Positions 7,415 to 16,384 of a stretch of 64,000 nucleotides of DNA are shown one piece after another. The first letter of the stretch is position 1. Each line of letters begins with the position of its first letter. The notes beneath the pieces are model-generated. The model was not told the DNA's origin, did no database searches, and saw nothing but the letters and a program-made list of their open reading frames with translations. The stretch is from Paucidesulfovibrio sp050251775. Lineage in GTDB: Bacteria; Desulfobacterota; Desulfovibrionia; Desulfovibrionales; Desulfovibrionaceae. The position numbers and the translations under genes are program-made. The stretch spans positions 10,140 to 74,139 of the forward strand of contig JBFWMD010000007.1 of the NCBI GenBank assembly GCA_050251775.1. The letters are read 5' to 3'.

Positions 7415-8841
7415 GCCAGGAACCCAAGGCCGGGAAGGCGAAGAAAAAGATCCTGCCCCGCGTGGCCATGCCCGAGCAGCCCGCCCGGGAACGCGCCGGG
7501 AATTTCGACGAGGTGACCCTGGGCTACACCCGGGAGCACGCCCTGGCCGAGGCGGCGCGCTGTCTGCAGTGCAAGAATCCCAAGTGCCGCACGGGCTGTC
7601 CCGTGGAGATCGACATCAAGGGCTTCATTGGCCATGTGCAGCGGGACGATCTGGCCGGAGCGTACGAGGTCATCCGGCAATACAATTCCCTGCCCGCGGT
7701 CTGCGGCCGGGTCTGCCCCCAGGAGACCCAGTGCGAGGGCGCGTGCGTGCTTTCCGCCAAGGGCGAACCCGTGGCCATTGGCCGGTTGGAACGCTGGGTG
7801 GCCGACACCTTTGCGGCCTCCGGAGCCTGCGAACAGCTCACGGGCACGCGGGAATGCGTCCTGGACAAGCCGCTGCGCGTGGCCTGCGTGGGCGGAGGCC
7901 CGGCCGGGCTGAGCTGCGCCGGGCATCTGGCCGCTCTCGGCGTCAAGGTCACGGTCTTCGAGGCCCTGCACGAGGTGGGCGGCGTCCTGGTCTATGGCAT
8001 TCCCCGCTTCCGCCTGCCCAAGTCCGTGGTCCGGCGCGAGGTGGACGCCATGCGCACTCTGGGTGTGGAATTCGTGACCAACTGGGTCGCGGGCCGCACC
8101 TTCCAGCTCCGCGAACTGCTGGACCAGGGCTACGACGCCATATTCATCGGCGTGGGCGCGGGCCTGCCGCGCTTTTTGGACGTGCCGGGCGAGAATCTGC
8201 TTGGCGTTTACTCGGCCAATGAATACCTCACCCGCGTGAACCTGGGCCGGGCCTTCCAGTTTCCGGACTTTGACACCCCGCCTCCCCACACGGGCCGGGT
8301 GGTGGTCGTGGGCGGAGGCAACGTGGCCATGGACGCGGCGCGCACCGCCCTGCGCCTGGGCGCGGACGAGGTCACCATCCTTTACCGCCGTACCGAGGCC
8401 GAGATGCCCGCGCGCGCGGAGGAGGTCCACCACGCCCTGGAAGAGGGCGTCACGCTGCGCTGCCTCTGCTCACCCCTTTCCTTCAACGGCGATGAGAACA
8501 TGCGCCTGACCTCGGTCACGGCCCAGATCATGGCGCTGGGCGCTCCCGACGAATCAGGCCGCTGTCGCCCGGTCTGCGTGGAGGGCGCGAGCGAGGAAAT
8601 CGCGGCGGACACGGCGGTCATCGCCGTGGGCACGCGGCCCAATCCGATCCTGCTGAATGCCACGCCCGAACTGGAGTTGAACAAGTGGGGCTACATCCAG
8701 GCCGACCCGGAAACCGGAGAGACCTCCATGCCAAACGTCTTTGCGGGCGGCGACATTGTCACGGGCGCAGCCACGGTCATTTCGGCCATGGGCGCTGGCC
8801 GGAGGGCCGCCAAGGCCATTGTTGCGCGCTTTTTGCGTTGA
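7411..8841 (+). CDS. nfnB: NADH-dependent reduced ferredoxin:NADP+ oxidoreductase subunit B
   Basis: 476 residues from ATG 7411 (AGGAGG upstream inside nfnA). The N-terminus has the cysteine-rich [4Fe-4S] region typical of glutamate-synthase small-subunit relatives (CLQCKNPKCRTGC, then CGRVCPQETQCEGAC). Two Rossmann dinucleotide motifs follow, CVGGGPAGLSC for FAD and VVVGGGNVAMDAA for NADP. The C-terminal NVFAGGDIVTGAATV is the FAD-contacting GGD motif. The longer frame upstream of 7411 is the nfnA gene in another register. Together with NfnA it forms a cytosolic bifurcating transhydrogenase. A terminator follows. Confidence 0.93.
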   Translation: MSQEPKAGKAKKKILPRVAMPEQPARERAGNFDEVTLGYTREHALAEAARCLQCKNPKCRTGCPVEIDIKGFIGHVQRDDLAGAYEVIRQYNSLPAVCGRVCPQETQCEGACVLSAKGEPVAIGRLERWVADTFAASGACEQLTGTRECVLDKPLRVACVGGGPAGLSCAGHLAALGVKVTVFEALHEVGGVLVYGIPRFRLPKSVVRREVDAMRTLGVEFVTNWVAGRTFQLRELLDQGYDAIFIGVGAGLPRFLDVPGENLLGVYSANEYLTRVNLGRAFQFPDFDTPPPHTGRVVVVGGGNVAMDAARTALRLGADEVTILYRRTEAEMPARAEEVHHALEEGVTLRCLCSPLSFNGDENMRLTSVTAQIMALGAPDESGRCRPVCVEGASEEIAADTAVIAVGTRPNPILLNATPELELNKWGYIQADPETGETSMPNVFAGGDIVTGAATVISAMGAGRRAAKAIVARFLR

Positions 8842-8873
8842 AACAGGACCGCTGACAAGAACGAAATCAAGTG

Positions 8874-8900
8874 GAGGGCGTTTCGGCGTCCTCTTTTTTT
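8874..8900 (+). terminator. Rho-independent terminator of nfnAB
   Basis: GAGGGCG pairs with CGTCCTC (7 bp, one G-U) around TTTCGG, followed by seven T at 8894-8900. Its position argues that the next gene starts downstream rather than at the earlier in-frame codon at 8871. Confidence 0.8.
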
Positions 8901-8961
8901 GGAAAATCATACGCGAAAATCAGCAAAACCCTTGTCGCAGGAGCCGCACGGGAATACACTG

Positions 8962-8986
8962 GCAGGACATACATGAATTGTCCTGC
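8962..8986 (+). repeat. Inverted repeat directly before the diguanylate cyclase ribosome-binding site
   Basis: GCAGGACA (8962-8969) and TGTCCTGC (8979-8986) form a perfect 8-bp inverted repeat with a 9-base spacer, ending right at the GAGG Shine-Dalgarno at 8987. It may be an operator or an mRNA hairpin affecting translation. Confidence 0.5.
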
Positions 8987-8996
8987 GAGGAATTGT

Positions 8997-10181
8997 ATGC
9001 CCTTCACCATTGACGTACGTACCGTGATCTTCGCCCTGTTCGTGGGCAACCTCGTCTCGGCCCTGCTGGTCTGGGCCTATGCACGGGGTCAGCAAAGCGG
9101 GCCGGCGTACCGCGCCTTTCTCGTGGGCAAGGTGCTCCAGTCCGTGGCCTGGCTGCTGCTCGGGATGCGCGGCCAGCTTTCGGACGTGGTCACTGTGCTT
9201 GTGGCCAATCCGCTGATCTTCTTCGGATTCGGGTTGGAGTCTTTTGCTCTGCTGGCACTGCACCGCCACCCGCTCCGCCGGATGTTTGCGGTTTACTTTG
9301 TCTCGTTGACCCTGGGTTCGTTGTTTTACGACGTGGCGCAATCCTGGAATCCGAAATTCCAGGTCGGCCTGGCCGCCATGATTTCCGGCTGTGTGTATCT
9401 TGCGCCGGCAGTGTTTTTTTTGGGTGGTTCGGGCGGATCGTTGTTGCGCAGAACCATGGGACTGCTGTACCTGCTGTCTTCCCTGGCCCTGTGGTTTCGG
9501 GCCACAGCGGCCCTGCTCGCGGAAATGAGCTTTACCCTGATTTCGAACCAGGCCGTGCAGACGTTTTCCTTTTTGCCCACATATCTGCTCATGCTCCTGG
9601 GCAGCGTGGGATTCCTCCTGCTGCTCAAAGAGCATGCCGACACGGCACTGACACGCGCGGCCACGCGCGACGGACTCACGGGCCTGCTCAACCGCAAGAC
9701 CTTCCTCGAACAGGCCGAGAACATGCTGGCCCTGTCTCTGCGCAGGGGAGAACCCTCGTCCATGCTCATAATGGACCTCGATCACTTCAAGAAGGTCAAC
9801 GACACCTTCGGTCACCCCGAGGGCGACCGGGTGCTCAAGGATTTTGCCGATACCGTCGCGGAATTGTTGCGGCGTTATGATGTGTTCGGCCGGTACGGCG
9901 GCGAGGAATTTGTGGCTTTTTTGCCCAATACCGGAGGGGGGGAAGCGCGGTTTGCCGCCGAGCGGGTGCGGACCGCTGTCGAGGCCCGGACGCTGAGCGC
10001 CAAGAGTGGCAAGCCGCTGCGTTATACCGTGAGTATCGGGATCTGCACCAGCGACCCGGAAACGGGCACTTCCCTGGGCGAAATGCTGCGCGCCGGGGAT
10101 CAGGCTCTCTATGTCGCCAAGGATCTGGGGCGCAATTGCGTGGCGCAGTGCGGCACGGCGGAGTTGCAGCCTCTGGCCTGA
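8997..10181 (+). CDS. Membrane-bound diguanylate cyclase (GGDEF)
   Basis: 394 residues from ATG 8997 (GAGG six bases upstream). The first 200 residues hold about six or seven hydrophobic segments (VIFALFVGNLVSALLVW onward), an integral-membrane sensor of no named family I can assign. A GGDEF domain follows: RDGLTGLLNRKTF, DLDHFKKVND, and the active-site GGEEF at 301-305. RRYD ends five residues before GGEEF and is a good RxxD product-inhibition site. It should synthesise cyclic di-GMP at the inner membrane. It sits alone between a terminator and a convergent glycosyltransferase. Confidence 0.88.
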   Translation: MPFTIDVRTVIFALFVGNLVSALLVWAYARGQQSGPAYRAFLVGKVLQSVAWLLLGMRGQLSDVVTVLVANPLIFFGFGLESFALLALHRHPLRRMFAVYFVSLTLGSLFYDVAQSWNPKFQVGLAAMISGCVYLAPAVFFLGGSGGSLLRRTMGLLYLLSSLALWFRATAALLAEMSFTLISNQAVQTFSFLPTYLLMLLGSVGFLLLLKEHADTALTRAATRDGLTGLLNRKTFLEQAENMLALSLRRGEPSSMLIMDLDHFKKVNDTFGHPEGDRVLKDFADTVAELLRRYDVFGRYGGEEFVAFLPNTGGGEARFAAERVRTAVEARTLSAKSGKPLRYTVSIGICTSDPETGTSLGEMLRAGDQALYVAKDLGRNCVAQCGTAELQPLA

Positions 10182-10203
10182 ACCCGAGTCAGAACAGTGA
10201 TGC

Positions 10204-11256
10204 TCAGGCCTTGTCCGGTCGCAGGGCCCGCAGCCGCTCGGACATGATCCGGCCCACCCGGACCGGGGAGAACCGCTCGGCCACGCCCAGGGCGCAACGG
10301 CGCATCTCCGGATCCACGCCGCGCAGGGCGCGGCGCATTTCACACAGCAGCGCGGCCCCGTCCGCTTCGGCCCAGAGCATCCCCTCCTCAAAAAACGGCG
10401 GCAGCGCGGACAGATCCGATTCCGTGACCGGTGTGATCCGAAAAGGGAGTGGGCAGCTGTTGCTTTCGTCCATGAAGGCCATGTTTCCGGACCAGCCCGT
10501 GGCAATGACCTGGTTTCCGGCGGCCAGCGCGTCCGAAAGGCCCAGGCCCCAGGCCTCGGCCCGGTGCGGGCTGACGTAGCAGTGCGCCAGGGCGTGCAGG
10601 GCCGCGATTTCGCCGTCGCTGAATTCCCCGTCCAGGGAGAGCACGCCGGGCAAATGGGAGAGGTCCAGGTTGCGGCGGTATTGCTTGACCGCGAAGCCCA
10701 CGCGCGCCGGACCGGGACGCGGTCCGGAAGTCCGGGCGTCGTTCAGTTCGGCGCGCAGAGCGGCAAAGGCGAACAGGGCGGCGGGCAGGTTCTTGCGCCG
10801 GTTGGCCCCGTCCGCAATGGTGTAGAACCAGAAGGTTCCGGGCCTGTTTCCCAGCAGCGCGGCCACCCGCCGCAGGTCCGCGTCGCCGGGTGCGGGCCTG
10901 CGGACCACATGCGGGACCACGTGAACGCTCTGCAGGTGTGTCGCGAAAAGGTCGCGGCTGAACTCCGAACAGGTCCAGATTTCGTTCACGGCCTTCAGGG
11001 GCGGCAGGAAGATTTCCGGCAGGGGCGCGACCTCGAACACGCAGTAGCCCACCACGGGCACACCCTCGGGCAATCCCCGGCTGCGGAGCCGTTCCAGGTG
11101 GCGCGGCAGGAACAGCGGTTCGTCGTGAATCACGGCCACGTCGGCCCGCATGGGGTCGTCCGTGAGTTCGTGGCCGACTTCGGCCAGGGCGAGCATGTTC
11201 TCCCGCCCGGCCCGGACATGGCTGACGTATTCTCCAAGCTGGTAACAGACGCGCAT
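10204..11256 (-). CDS. Glycosyltransferase, GT-B fold, GT4-like
   Basis: 350 residues from the second of two adjacent ATG codons (11254-11256). The C-terminal half has the GT4 signature region: PGVLSLDGEFSDGEIAALHA, then CYVSPHRAEAWGLGLSDALAAGNQVIATG, including the Glu expected to contact the nucleotide-sugar donor. The N-terminus (CYQLGEYVSHVRAGREN) resembles the acceptor-binding domain start. No membrane segments. It starts 13 bases after the stop of the next glycosyltransferase, so both are one operon. Acceptor and sugar unknown; a surface or flagellar glycan role is possible. Confidence 0.8.
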   Translation of the reverse strand: MRVCYQLGEYVSHVRAGRENMLALAEVGHELTDDPMRADVAVIHDEPLFLPRHLERLRSRGLPEGVPVVGYCVFEVAPLPEIFLPPLKAVNEIWTCSEFSRDLFATHLQSVHVVPHVVRRPAPGDADLRRVAALLGNRPGTFWFYTIADGANRRKNLPAALFAFAALRAELNDARTSGPRPGPARVGFAVKQYRRNLDLSHLPGVLSLDGEFSDGEIAALHALAHCYVSPHRAEAWGLGLSDALAAGNQVIATGWSGNMAFMDESNSCPLPFRITPVTESDLSALPPFFEEGMLWAEADGAALLCEMRRALRGVDPEMRRCALGVAERFSPVRVGRIMSERLRALRPDKA

Positions 11257-11269
11257 CATTCCTCGCTTT

Positions 11270-12982
11270 TCAAGCCGGTTCCACCTCCAGCAGGTCGTGC
11301 TTCACGGCCCAGAGCAGCAGGGCGCGGGCCTGTTCCGGTCCGGCGCAGAGTCCGGCGGCCAGCAGTCCGTCCTGAAGTTCGAGCGTTGTGGCGGGCCTGC
11401 GCGCCATGAACAGCAGCCTGCGAATGCCTTCCTCCTCCACCAGCCCGCCCAGGCCCGGATAGATCAGGGGGGCGTCCTTGTGGTGGTAGGTGGCTTCGCC
11501 CGTGCGACCCAGGCGCAGTCGGATTCCATCCGCAAGGTTCCGGCTGGCGTAGCCCGCAAAGGTGCTCGCGTAGGCAACCTGGGAGGGATGCACGCCGCCG
11601 CCCCACTCCCCTTGTCCGGCTCTCGGCGGCGCGGGCAGGGTCCAGAGCTCGTCCCAGAGGGCGAGATATTCCTCCATGACCGTTGCCCAGGTGTAGCAGC
11701 GCTCCACGCGGGCCCGCGCGGCACGGCCCATGCGCGCGCGCAGGTCCGGGTCATTGTGCAGCCGGGCCAGGGCCTTGGCCAGGGCCGGAACCTCCACCGC
11801 GGTGCGCTGGGCCAAGAGCAGGTGGTACTGATTGTCGAAGAGCAGCGGGGCCATCAGGTCGAGGCGTTCGCTTTGGTCCGGCCCCAGCGTGGGCACGAGC
11901 AGGCCGGTCTCGCCGTCGAGCACCAGGTCGCGGTAGCCGTCGTACTCCGAAACCACGGCGGCCAGCCCGGCGGCTGCCGCCTCCAGCACGGTCAGGCCGA
12001 AGGTCTCCTGGGGATTGTCCGCGATGGAGATGAACACGTCCGCAGCCCGGTACAGGGCGAGTTTTTTCCGTTCGCCGGGTCGGGCCACGATGCGCAGGTC
12101 CAGGCCGATGTTGGTGGCCAGGCGCTCCAGCGTGGCCGGAAAAGCGTCGCCCTCGTCGAGCCAGCCCGCCAGGACCAGGGTCGTGTTCCCGGGCCGGGGG
12201 CCATTCGCCGAACCCTTGGCAGCCCCGCCGGAATCCTGGAAGCAGCGTTGAAAGGCCCGCAACAGCGGCAGCAGGTCCATTTTGGACTGGTGGGAGAGGC
12301 GGCCGAAGACCAGATGGACCGTGCGCGCGGGGTCCAGGTCCAGCTCGGCGCGCAGGGCGGCCCGCTGCTCCGGCGTGGCCGGTGTGATCTCCCCGGCGTC
12401 CACGCCCAGGGGTACGCGCCGGAGCGTGGGCTGGCCGAACTCCGGTCCCAGGTCGTAGCCCGCGCGCAACTGCCGGAAATACTCCTCCACAGCGGCCCGG
12501 CCCGGCCCGGACGTGCAGACGATGCAGTCCCGCTGCGAAGTGCCGGTCCAGAGGTGGCGCAGAAAGGCCTCGGCATAGTTGGCGTAGGAAAGGGAATGGG
12601 TCACGCCTGTGATGGGAAACATGGACGGGCTGAAGGCGTTGCGCACACGGGCCAGGACGGGCTGAAACTGGATGCAGTCGGACTGGTGGAAGCAGTGGTA
12701 CGGCTCGCCCGCCAGCCGGGCCGGCAGTTCGCGCCGGTCCAGTACGCGGCACTTTTCCGCTGTTCCGGGAAACAGCCTGCCCAGGTGCGCGGCCAGGGAT
12801 GCGCGTTGTTCCCGGTCGCCCAAAAAGAAATGGTATTCCTCAAATGGGTCCGCCGCGAGCAACGCGGCCAGAAAACGGGTGTTGGCCACCCTGCGCCCCA
12901 GCACCGGTCCGGACTCCAGAAACGGGTCCAGGCTGCCCCAAATCCGGCGCACAGCGGCGCGTTCGCTCTGGCTGCTTTTCAT
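11270..12982 (-). CDS. Large glycosyltransferase, GT4-like, with C-terminal extension
   Basis: 570 residues; TTGGAGAA precedes ATG. Residues 1-190 form an N-terminal domain with FLAALLAADPFEEYHFFLGD. The GT4 domain follows: TVHLVFGRLSHQSKMDLLPLLRAF, LVLAGWLDEGD, KKLALYRAADVFISIADNPQETFGLTVLEAAAAG. The last 120 residues after the ARMGRAARARVE helix are an extra domain I do not recognise, containing the LARTL-like and DDGLL-like helical stretches seen at its end. First gene of a two-glycosyltransferase operon; upstream is a 273-base divergent intergenic region shared with the diguanylate cyclase at 13256. Confidence 0.8.
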   Translation of the reverse strand: MKSSQSERAAVRRIWGSLDPFLESGPVLGRRVANTRFLAALLAADPFEEYHFFLGDREQRASLAAHLGRLFPGTAEKCRVLDRRELPARLAGEPYHCFHQSDCIQFQPVLARVRNAFSPSMFPITGVTHSLSYANYAEAFLRHLWTGTSQRDCIVCTSGPGRAAVEEYFRQLRAGYDLGPEFGQPTLRRVPLGVDAGEITPATPEQRAALRAELDLDPARTVHLVFGRLSHQSKMDLLPLLRAFQRCFQDSGGAAKGSANGPRPGNTTLVLAGWLDEGDAFPATLERLATNIGLDLRIVARPGERKKLALYRAADVFISIADNPQETFGLTVLEAAAAGLAAVVSEYDGYRDLVLDGETGLLVPTLGPDQSERLDLMAPLLFDNQYHLLLAQRTAVEVPALAKALARLHNDPDLRARMGRAARARVERCYTWATVMEEYLALWDELWTLPAPPRAGQGEWGGGVHPSQVAYASTFAGYASRNLADGIRLRLGRTGEATYHHKDAPLIYPGLGGLVEEEGIRRLLFMARRPATTLELQDGLLAAGLCAGPEQARALLLWAVKHDLLEVEPA

Positions 12983-13192
12983 TTCTCCAACAAATCCGTT
13001 TCAGCGTCTTTTGTCAAACATTGCGGCACGGATTCCTCTCATTTGCGGGAAGATCCGGACCGTTTCCGGCTTTGTCTCCTTTCCTGTTCTTTGGTCCGGC
13101 AGGGGGTCCGCTTTTTGACACTCGGCCCCATCCGGTCGCAATCGAGGGGATCATCTTCCATCACCTCGGAGAGTTGCCGCCAATGGCCTGGC

Positions 13193-13208
13193 TGGCCCTT
13201 AACTTGCA
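13193..13208 (+). promoter_or_regulatory. Sigma-54-type promoter for the diguanylate cyclase at 13256
   Basis: TGGCCCTTAACTTGCA matches the -24/-12 consensus: GG and GC exactly ten bases apart, with TTGCA at -12. The start would fall near 13218, giving a 38-base leader with AAGGAGG. Other than this, the 12983-13255 gap shows nothing clear. Confidence 0.55.
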
Positions 13209-13255
13209 AGGATCAGGTCGGGAAATATTTTCCTCGCGCTCAAGGAGGCGGAACG

Positions 13256-14725
13256 ATGAACCACGAAGGCAGGCAGGAAACCATGTGGGGGCTGGGTCTG
13301 AACGGCCCGGAAGCGACCCGGATACGGGAAGCCGTGGGCGAAGGCTTTGAGCTGCGCAACTACCCCGAGGGCCGCGCGCCTCTGGAGGAGATCGCTGCGG
13401 AAGAGCAGCCCGGAACCACTTGGATTCCCTGGCGCATCTGGGAACGCATTCCGGAACAGGGCAAGGAAGCCTTCCGGGAAATGGAGCACACCCAACGCAT
13501 TCTGATCCAGGACGAGGGCGACCGGCCCATGGAGCTGGACGAAGTGCTGGAAGAGGGCTTCCTCACAGCCATCCGCGCGCCCCTGACCCGCGACAAGGTC
13601 CAGGACGCGCTGTTCCGCGCCAAGGAGGTCACCAGCCTCTACTCGGACATCTACCGCATGACCGAGGAAATCATCCTGGAGCGCGAACTGCTCAAGCGCA
13701 AGACCGACCAGTTGCTCTTCCTGAACCGCTTCCTGACCAATGCGGCGGGCAGCCTCGATCCCCAGGAAATCCTGGCCCAGGCATTGACCGACCTGCACCT
13801 GCTCCTGCCTGTGAAGCTGCTCCAGGCCGCCTTTTGGCAGCGCAATCCGGAAACCGGCGAAACCGCCGTGGAACTGCTGCTTGATTCGCGCCTGGGCAAG
13901 GAAATCGAGGACAAGTGGGTGGAGTTCCTGCTCGATACCGCCCTGCGCAACGAAGGCGGACCCATCAGCGGGTTCCAGGTCGAGCACATGGAAACCAAGG
14001 GCGAAGCCCTTTCGCCCGATGCCGGGCGGTCCCTGATTCTGCCGCTGGCCGGGCCGCAGGGGCAGTTCGGTTGTCTGGCCCTGCTCTGCGAGCGGGATAT
14101 CCGGCTGGCCAAGGATCAGGTCCAGACCCTCAAGTCCTCGGTGCGGCATCTGGGGCTGGCCCTGAACAACGCCCGGCTCTACCGCGAGGTCAAAATCCGC
14201 GCGGACCGCGACGGCCTGACCAAGCTGCACAACCGCCAGACCTTTGACCGCCGCCTGGCCGTGGAGCTCAAACGCAGCCAGCGCTACGGCAACAGCCTGG
14301 CCCTGCTGATGATCGACCTGGACCACTTCAAGCTGGTCAACGACACCCATGGGCATGCCGCAGGCGATCTGGTCCTGCGCGAAGTGGGCGCGCTGCTCCA
14401 GGATTCCGTGCGCAGTTGCGACATCGCCGCGCGCTTCGGCGGGGAGGAATTCGCCCTGCTCCTGCCCCACACCCTGGAGGCCGACGCCTGGAAGCTGGCC
14501 GACCGCATTCGCGAGCGCATTGCGAATCGTCATTATTTTATCGCGGGCAAGACCTTTTCCATCACCGCCAGCATTGGCGTGTCCTCTCTGACGGCCGGTT
14601 GTCTGGACCAGGAAACCGACCTGCTCCTGCGCGCGGACCAGGCCCTCTATCTGGCCAAGGCCAATGGCCGAAACACCGTGGCCACTTCGGCCCAGTGCCT
14701 GAACGCGAAAACCATCTCGAGCTGA
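13256..14725 (+). CDS. Diguanylate cyclase with degenerate receiver-like N-terminus and GAF-like middle
   Basis: 489 residues from ATG 13256 (AAGGAGG seven bases upstream); the long open frame upstream is a shadow of the opposite-strand glycosyltransferase. Residues 1-120 have the length and FLTAIRAPLTRDKVQDALFRA ending expected of a receiver fold but lack the acidic pocket and phospho-Asp. Residues 160-310 look GAF-like (LLLPVKLLQAAFWQ, LILPLAGPQGQFG). The C-terminal GGDEF domain is intact: RDGLTKLHNRQTF, DLDHFKLVND, GGEEF at 395-399, and RSCD as RxxD inhibition site. Likely a cytosolic cyclic di-GMP synthase. Confidence 0.86.
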   Translation: MNHEGRQETMWGLGLNGPEATRIREAVGEGFELRNYPEGRAPLEEIAAEEQPGTTWIPWRIWERIPEQGKEAFREMEHTQRILIQDEGDRPMELDEVLEEGFLTAIRAPLTRDKVQDALFRAKEVTSLYSDIYRMTEEIILERELLKRKTDQLLFLNRFLTNAAGSLDPQEILAQALTDLHLLLPVKLLQAAFWQRNPETGETAVELLLDSRLGKEIEDKWVEFLLDTALRNEGGPISGFQVEHMETKGEALSPDAGRSLILPLAGPQGQFGCLALLCERDIRLAKDQVQTLKSSVRHLGLALNNARLYREVKIRADRDGLTKLHNRQTFDRRLAVELKRSQRYGNSLALLMIDLDHFKLVNDTHGHAAGDLVLREVGALLQDSVRSCDIAARFGGEEFALLLPHTLEADAWKLADRIRERIANRHYFIAGKTFSITASIGVSSLTAGCLDQETDLLLRADQALYLAKANGRNTVATSAQCLNAKTISS

Positions 14726-14751
14726 CGAAACGCCAGGATCGTTTTCCAAGG

Positions 14752-14788
14752 AATAAGCCGCATTCCCAGTGTGGGAATGCGGCTTATT
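14752..14788. terminator. Convergent-gene terminator hairpin
   Basis: A perfect 16-bp stem (14752-14767 with 14773-14788) and AGTGT loop lie between a plus-strand gene ending at 14725 and a minus-strand gene ending at 14853. The T tract is weak on either side (GCGTTTT on plus). Confidence 0.65.
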
Positions 14789-14852
14789 GGGCGTTTTGGA
14801 CGGTCAGGCCGCGCTTCGACGCCTGGAAAGCCGGAGGCTTTGCTTTTGCCGG

Positions 14853-15209
14853 CTACAAAACCGCCGAGAGCACCTTGGCGATGGCGGGGTGTTCCACACG
14901 CAGTTTGCGGTCCTGGAGCATCCTGTCCGCCGCGTCGTTCATGACCCGTTCGAGCCAGGCGCGCGAGGCCGTGATGTTGCCGAGCCGGATCACGGCGGCG
15001 TCGCCGTCGCGCAGCAGCTCATATTCCTCCACAGCCAGGGTGGTTTCCTGGATTTCGCCTTCCAGGTGTACGTCCACCAGGAGCCGATGGGCCGAGGTGT
15101 CCAGCCGCAGGTTGGAAATCTTCCCGTAGCGGGAGAATTTTTCGTTCAGGGCCAGCCGCAGGGCCGCGGAAAGCCCCCGGTCTTTGATCTGACGGAGTTT
15201 TTCAAGCAT
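14853..15209 (-). CDS. Conserved-looking cytosolic protein of unknown function
   Basis: 118 residues from ATG 15207-15209 (AAGGAACC upstream); a longer in-frame extension to 15362 lacks a ribosome-binding site and overlaps the neighbouring glycosyltransferase. It reads MLEKLRQIKDRGLSAAL, then an amphipathic beta-rich core (LRLDTSAHRLLVDVHLEGE, TLAVEEYEL) and a helical C-terminus. No signal peptide or metal motif. It lies 37 bases after the glycosyltransferase stop, so they are probably co-transcribed. No family recognised. Confidence 0.6.
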   Translation of the reverse strand: MLEKLRQIKDRGLSAALRLALNEKFSRYGKISNLRLDTSAHRLLVDVHLEGEIQETTLAVEEYELLRDGDAAVIRLGNITASRAWLERVMNDAADRMLQDRKLRVEHPAIAKVLSAVL

Positions 15210-15246
15210 TTTGGTTCCTTTGCTTCCCCTGGGCGGGGCAGGGAGT

Positions 15247-16254
15247 TCAGTTCTTGTCCAGGGCGTCCCAGATGTCGAGAATGTTGTTGCGCTGGGCTTC
15301 CAGAGAATAGGCGTCCGCCGTGAGGCGCGCGTTGCGCAGGGCCTCGGCGTATTGGGACGCATTGCCGCGCACCCAGGCCACGGCCTCCTCCGTGAGCAGG
15401 GCCGCGTCGAGCACGTCCAGGTCGGCGCACCAGAGGCCGTTGCCGCCCCAGGGCACGGAGCGCACGGGCCACCAGGGCGCGAAGCGCGGGTTTTGCTGCG
15501 CCGGGCGCATGTAGTCCCAGCCCCCGTAGCCGGAGAACCCCACGCAGAGGCAGCCGCAGGCCATGGCCTCCAGGGGGGGCAGCGGACAGCCTTCGGGAAA
15601 CCCGGTCATCAGGAAGATGTGCGAGCGGGCCAGGGTCCGGGCCACGCCAAAGGCGTCCAGGCCTTCGATGGGTGTCCAGCGCACCTCGGCCTCGGGGTTC
15701 CGGGAGTGGAAGATGTCCTGGATCTGGCGGGCCTGGGCTTTGTTTTTGCGCGGCATGTAGGCGATGCGCACCGGGTTGCCCGGCGTGGCCAGGGGCTTGG
15801 CCTCGGGTGTGGCGAACAGGGTCCGGTCAATGCCGGGCCGCAACACGGGCGCGTCGCGTCCCGTGGTCTCGCGCACGTAATGGGCCACGGGCGAGGATAC
15901 GGCCAGGAATTCCACGGGCAGGCGGCCCCAGGTCACGTTGTCCGGCAGGGTGGAAAAAAGATAGGCCCAGTTCTGGACGTAGCTGACGCAGCGCGCACCC
16001 GCGTCCAGGCCGGGAGCCAGGGCGTTGGGCCAGCCCTCGGGCACGAGCCAGAGGTCGCCCGGTTTGAGCGCCACATCCTTCCAGGCCAGTTCCGGAGCCG
16101 CGCCTTGAAGCCCGGCCGGAATCCACTGGGCGGGTTCGCGGAGCACCAGAAAGGCTTCGCGCCCGGCGGCATGCAAGGTGGCCGCCACCTGGCGCAGCAC
16201 GGTGACGCCGCCCGCGGCCTGCTTGACCGGAGGAAGGAAGATGTAGGTACGCAT
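15247..16254 (-). CDS. Glycosyltransferase (GT-B, GT4/GT1-like)
   Basis: 335 residues from ATG 16252-16254; no strong Shine-Dalgarno precedes it, but the opening MRTYIFLPPVKQAAGGVTVLR is a classic GT-B start. The C-terminal domain has RIAYMPRKNKAQARQI, FHSRNPEAEVRW and ARSHIFLMTGFPEGCPLPPLEAMACGCLCVG, the donor-binding EX7E-like region. No membrane segment. Third glycosyltransferase within 6 kb, suggesting a local glycan-building theme although the three are not one operon. Divergent from the histidine kinase at 16385, with an inverted repeat in the gap. Confidence 0.8.
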   Translation of the reverse strand: MRTYIFLPPVKQAAGGVTVLRQVAATLHAAGREAFLVLREPAQWIPAGLQGAAPELAWKDVALKPGDLWLVPEGWPNALAPGLDAGARCVSYVQNWAYLFSTLPDNVTWGRLPVEFLAVSSPVAHYVRETTGRDAPVLRPGIDRTLFATPEAKPLATPGNPVRIAYMPRKNKAQARQIQDIFHSRNPEAEVRWTPIEGLDAFGVARTLARSHIFLMTGFPEGCPLPPLEAMACGCLCVGFSGYGGWDYMRPAQQNPRFAPWWPVRSVPWGGNGLWCADLDVLDAALLTEEAVAWVRGNASQYAEALRNARLTADAYSLEAQRNNILDIWDALDKN

Positions 16255-16282
16255 ATGCAGGAAAGACCATAAATGTGCGCGG

Positions 16283-16304
16283 TTGGCAAGGGCGGCCTTG
16301 CCAA
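16283..16304. repeat. Perfect inverted repeat between divergent genes
   Basis: TTGGCAAGG (16283-16291) and CCTTGCCAA (16296-16304), 9 bp with a 4-base centre, lie between the glycosyltransferase and kinase starts. Possibly a repressor operator. Although it contains TGGCA and TTGC, the spacing is wrong for sigma-54. Confidence 0.4.
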
Positions 16305-16384
16305 GGGGCCGACATTGGGCAAAACTGCGCTTTGGTCCTTGTCGGGGGAATCGTTGCCCCGGACAAAGCGGGGCCGGAGGAAGC

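Noticed and set aside
11297..13255. Long plus-strand open frame continuing into the diguanylate cyclase
   Set aside because: It is the complement of the minus-strand glycosyltransferase; the true start at 13256 has AAGGAGG and begins the protein-like sequence.
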